Positions 62,704 to 64,000 of a stretch of 64,000 nucleotides of DNA are shown here, one piece after another (the stretch's first letter is position 1; the number at the start of each line of letters is the position of its first letter). The notes beneath the pieces are model-generated. The model was given only the letters and a program-made list of their open reading frames with translations, was not told the DNA's origin and did no database searches. Made by a program: the position numbers and the translations under genes. The stretch comes from Gemmobacter megaterium (GTDB lineage: Bacteria; Pseudomonadota; Alphaproteobacteria; Rhodobacterales; Rhodobacteraceae): assembly GCF_900156815.1 (NCBI RefSeq), contig NZ_FTOT01000002.1:434001-498000 (forward strand), written 5' to 3'.

Positions 62704-63525
62704 ATGGCAGGTCTGAGCATGGGGCGCGTTGCCCTTGTGGTGCGGGACATCGACAAGGTGGGCGCATGGTATGAACAGGCGGTCGGCCTGCACCTGCTGC
62801 GGCGCGATGGGGAAACCGCATGGTATGGTGCGGGAGACACCGTGCTGCTGGAACTGCGCCGCGACACAGCGGCCCGGATGCGCGACCGGAACGAGGCGGG
62901 GTTGTTCCATACCGCGTTCCTTTTGCCTGACCGGGCCAGTCTGGGCCAGTGGGTCGCCGATGCCGCTGCCCGTCAAACCCGCGTGGACGGCGCTGCGGAC
63001 CATCTGGTCAGCGAGACCCTCTATCTGACCGACCCCGAAGGCAACGGGGTGGAGATTTATGCCGACAGACCGCGCGAGGCCTGGACCCGCAGGGGCATAG
63101 AGGTGCAGATGGCCAGCGACCCGCTGGACATACCCGCCCTTGTGGCCAGCGCCGCGGGGAGAGAGGCATGGCAAGGCGTCCCCGATGGCACGGTCATCGG
63201 CCATGTCCACCTGCAAGCGGGGGCCATCCCCGACGCCGATGCGTTCTATTCCGGCGTGCTGGGCCTGGATCTGACAGCGCGCTATCCGGGCGCCAGCTTT
63301 TACGCGGCAGATGGCTACCACCACCATCTGGGCGCGAATATCTGGAACAGCCGGGGCGCCGCGCCGCGCAGCTTCCCCTCGACCGGGTTGGCAGAGGTCG
63401 AGATCCGTCTGGATGCCACGCGCGCCGCCGCTATCCGCGACCGGGCGACGGTGGCGACAGTGGGGGACAGGCTGATCCTGACCGATCCCTGGAACACCCC
63501 GATCTCACTGGTGACAGTGGGCTAG
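62704..63525 (+). CDS. VOC-family protein, two-domain (CatE-like)
   Basis: A 273-residue vicinal-oxygen-chelate protein with two paired modules. Module one (about 7-122) has RVALVVRDIDKVGAWYEQ, FHTAF and VEIYADRP. Module two (about 160-272) has GHVHLQAGAIPDADAFYSG, HHHLGANIW and the last strand AEVEIRL. The histidine-glutamate ligands expected in a metal-binding VOC enzyme are plausible in both. Related proteins are annotated as catechol 2,3-dioxygenase CatE, but substrate assignment by family is unsafe. Confidence 0.85.
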   Translation: MAGLSMGRVALVVRDIDKVGAWYEQAVGLHLLRRDGETAWYGAGDTVLLELRRDTAARMRDRNEAGLFHTAFLLPDRASLGQWVADAAARQTRVDGAADHLVSETLYLTDPEGNGVEIYADRPREAWTRRGIEVQMASDPLDIPALVASAAGREAWQGVPDGTVIGHVHLQAGAIPDADAFYSGVLGLDLTARYPGASFYAADGYHHHLGANIWNSRGAAPRSFPSTGLAEVEIRLDATRAAAIRDRATVATVGDRLILTDPWNTPISLVTVG

Positions 63526-63738
63526 GCACGGCGGACAGGTCTGCAACAGACACCCACAGAAGACGCGCGCCTGACAGAATCGAACATGTCGTGGCCGGAT
63601 ATTGCGGCATGACGGGCTGCCCACCTGCCCTGCCTGTCCGAATCCAACTTGGGCGATCCACGCCAGCCGGGGCGCCCGGTCAGGCACGCCCCCGGCCATC
63701 GGGGCCGCTGCCGGGCACCGGCAACGGCCATGCAGGGC

Positions 63739-64000
63739 TCAACACGCGGCCAGCGCAGCCTTGGGCTGTGGCGTGCCGCCCTTGCGGAACAGGTCGAGCA
63801 GTTCCAGCCGACGGGCCGCCGCCTTTGTCGCATTGGCCTCTTTGACCGGGCCAAAGCCCCTGATGGTCAGTGGCAATTCCGCCAGCTCGCGCGCGACCCC
63901 AAGGCGATCTGGCGTAAGCCCTGCCAGAACCTCGGCCATGTCGCGTTCATACTCTGCAATCAGTGCACGCTCCATCCGCCGCTCGGAGGTCCGGCCGAAT
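63739..64000 (-). CDS. Indolepyruvate ferredoxin oxidoreductase, C-terminal end (partial)
   Basis: The last 86 codons of a large gene that enters from the right edge. The residues FGRTSERRMERALIAEYE, then LTPDRLGVARELAELP and IRGFGPVKEANATKAAARR match the C-terminal domain of fused indolepyruvate:ferredoxin oxidoreductase, an enzyme of more than 1000 residues that converts aryl-pyruvates to aryl-acetyl-CoA. The frame stays open to base 64000. It ends 213 bp from the VOC gene, a gap with no gene or clear terminator. Confidence 0.8.
   Translation of the reverse strand, partial: FGRTSERRMERALIAEYERDMAEVLAGLTPDRLGVARELAELPLTIRGFGPVKEANATKAAARRLELLDLFRKGGTPQPKAALAAC

Noticed and set aside
1-64000. 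CRISPR arrays, tRNA or rRNA genes, insertion sequences, prophage
   Set aside because: No regularly spaced repeats, no tRNA or rRNA sequence, and no transposase, integrase or phage gene were recognised on either strand.

Overview
The window is 64 kb of GC-rich, gene-dense bacterial chromosome. The gene content points to an alphaproteobacterium of the Rhodobacterales (Rhodobacter, Paracoccus or roseobacter type). The clues are a 44-residue aa3-type cytochrome c oxidase subunit IV, a Fur-family protein without CxxC motifs, a plant-type glutamate-cysteine ligase, an imuA-imuB-dnaE2 cassette, a Hint-domain protein, a DUF6173-like protein and an NDUFS6-like zinc protein. The lineage is inferred from families, not from rRNA. 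I found no rRNA, tRNA, CRISPR array, intact insertion sequence, integrase or prophage.

Region 1 (359-14092) is the most accessory-looking part. An ArgE-like deacylase and a DAO-family oxidase form a coupled pair beside a Fur/Mur-type regulator. Next is a leftward operon for a spermidine/putrescine-type ABC importer (ATPase, binding protein, two permeases) ending in a PuuB-like amine oxidase. Opposite it runs a rightward row: a CaiC-like acyl-CoA ligase, an amidohydrolase-2 protein without its expected metal ligands, an amidase and a LysR regulator. The two arms share an AT-rich control region with a LysR-type box. Together they look like uptake and breakdown of an amine or amide compound that I cannot name.

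Region 2 (14349-21190) carries the imuA-imuB-dnaE2 mutasome and a Hint-fold protein whose nucleophilic cysteine appears replaced. Region 3 (21389-30046) holds dapE with a GNAT gene, a CoxG-like protein, tag, an EAL protein, phaA-phaB, and an NMT1/TauABC-type importer. Region 4 (30121-39546) holds gshA, a membrane protein, a GNAT protein, rsmE, ubiA, an OmpA-like protein with an acidic tail, two small envelope genes, murI and a PlsC-type acyltransferase.

Region 5 (39636-50090) has a sulfatase-type hydrolase, three lower meta-pathway genes (FAH family, HpaH, HpaI) behind an AT-rich operator, two GNAT genes, azlCD, a lipoprotein, cytochrome oxidase subunit IV, and a three-gene overlapping operon (acyl-CoA dehydrogenase, MBL hydrolase, DUF6173-like). 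Region 6 (50202-64000) has tsaC, the yidC-MOSC-yihA operon, a beta-carbonic anhydrase, a leucyl aminopeptidase with an NlpC/P60 peptidase, purine nucleoside phosphorylase, a P1B-4 metal ATPase facing a small zinc protein, an aldo/keto reductase, a VOC protein, and the 3' end of an indolepyruvate ferredoxin oxidoreductase.

Most operons are tightly packed with ATGA or TGATG stop/start overlaps. Several gene ends carry strong hairpins (6514-6541, 27239-27267, 30062-30100). Long open frames opposite real genes are common, as expected from strong GC bias at third codon positions, and are not listed.
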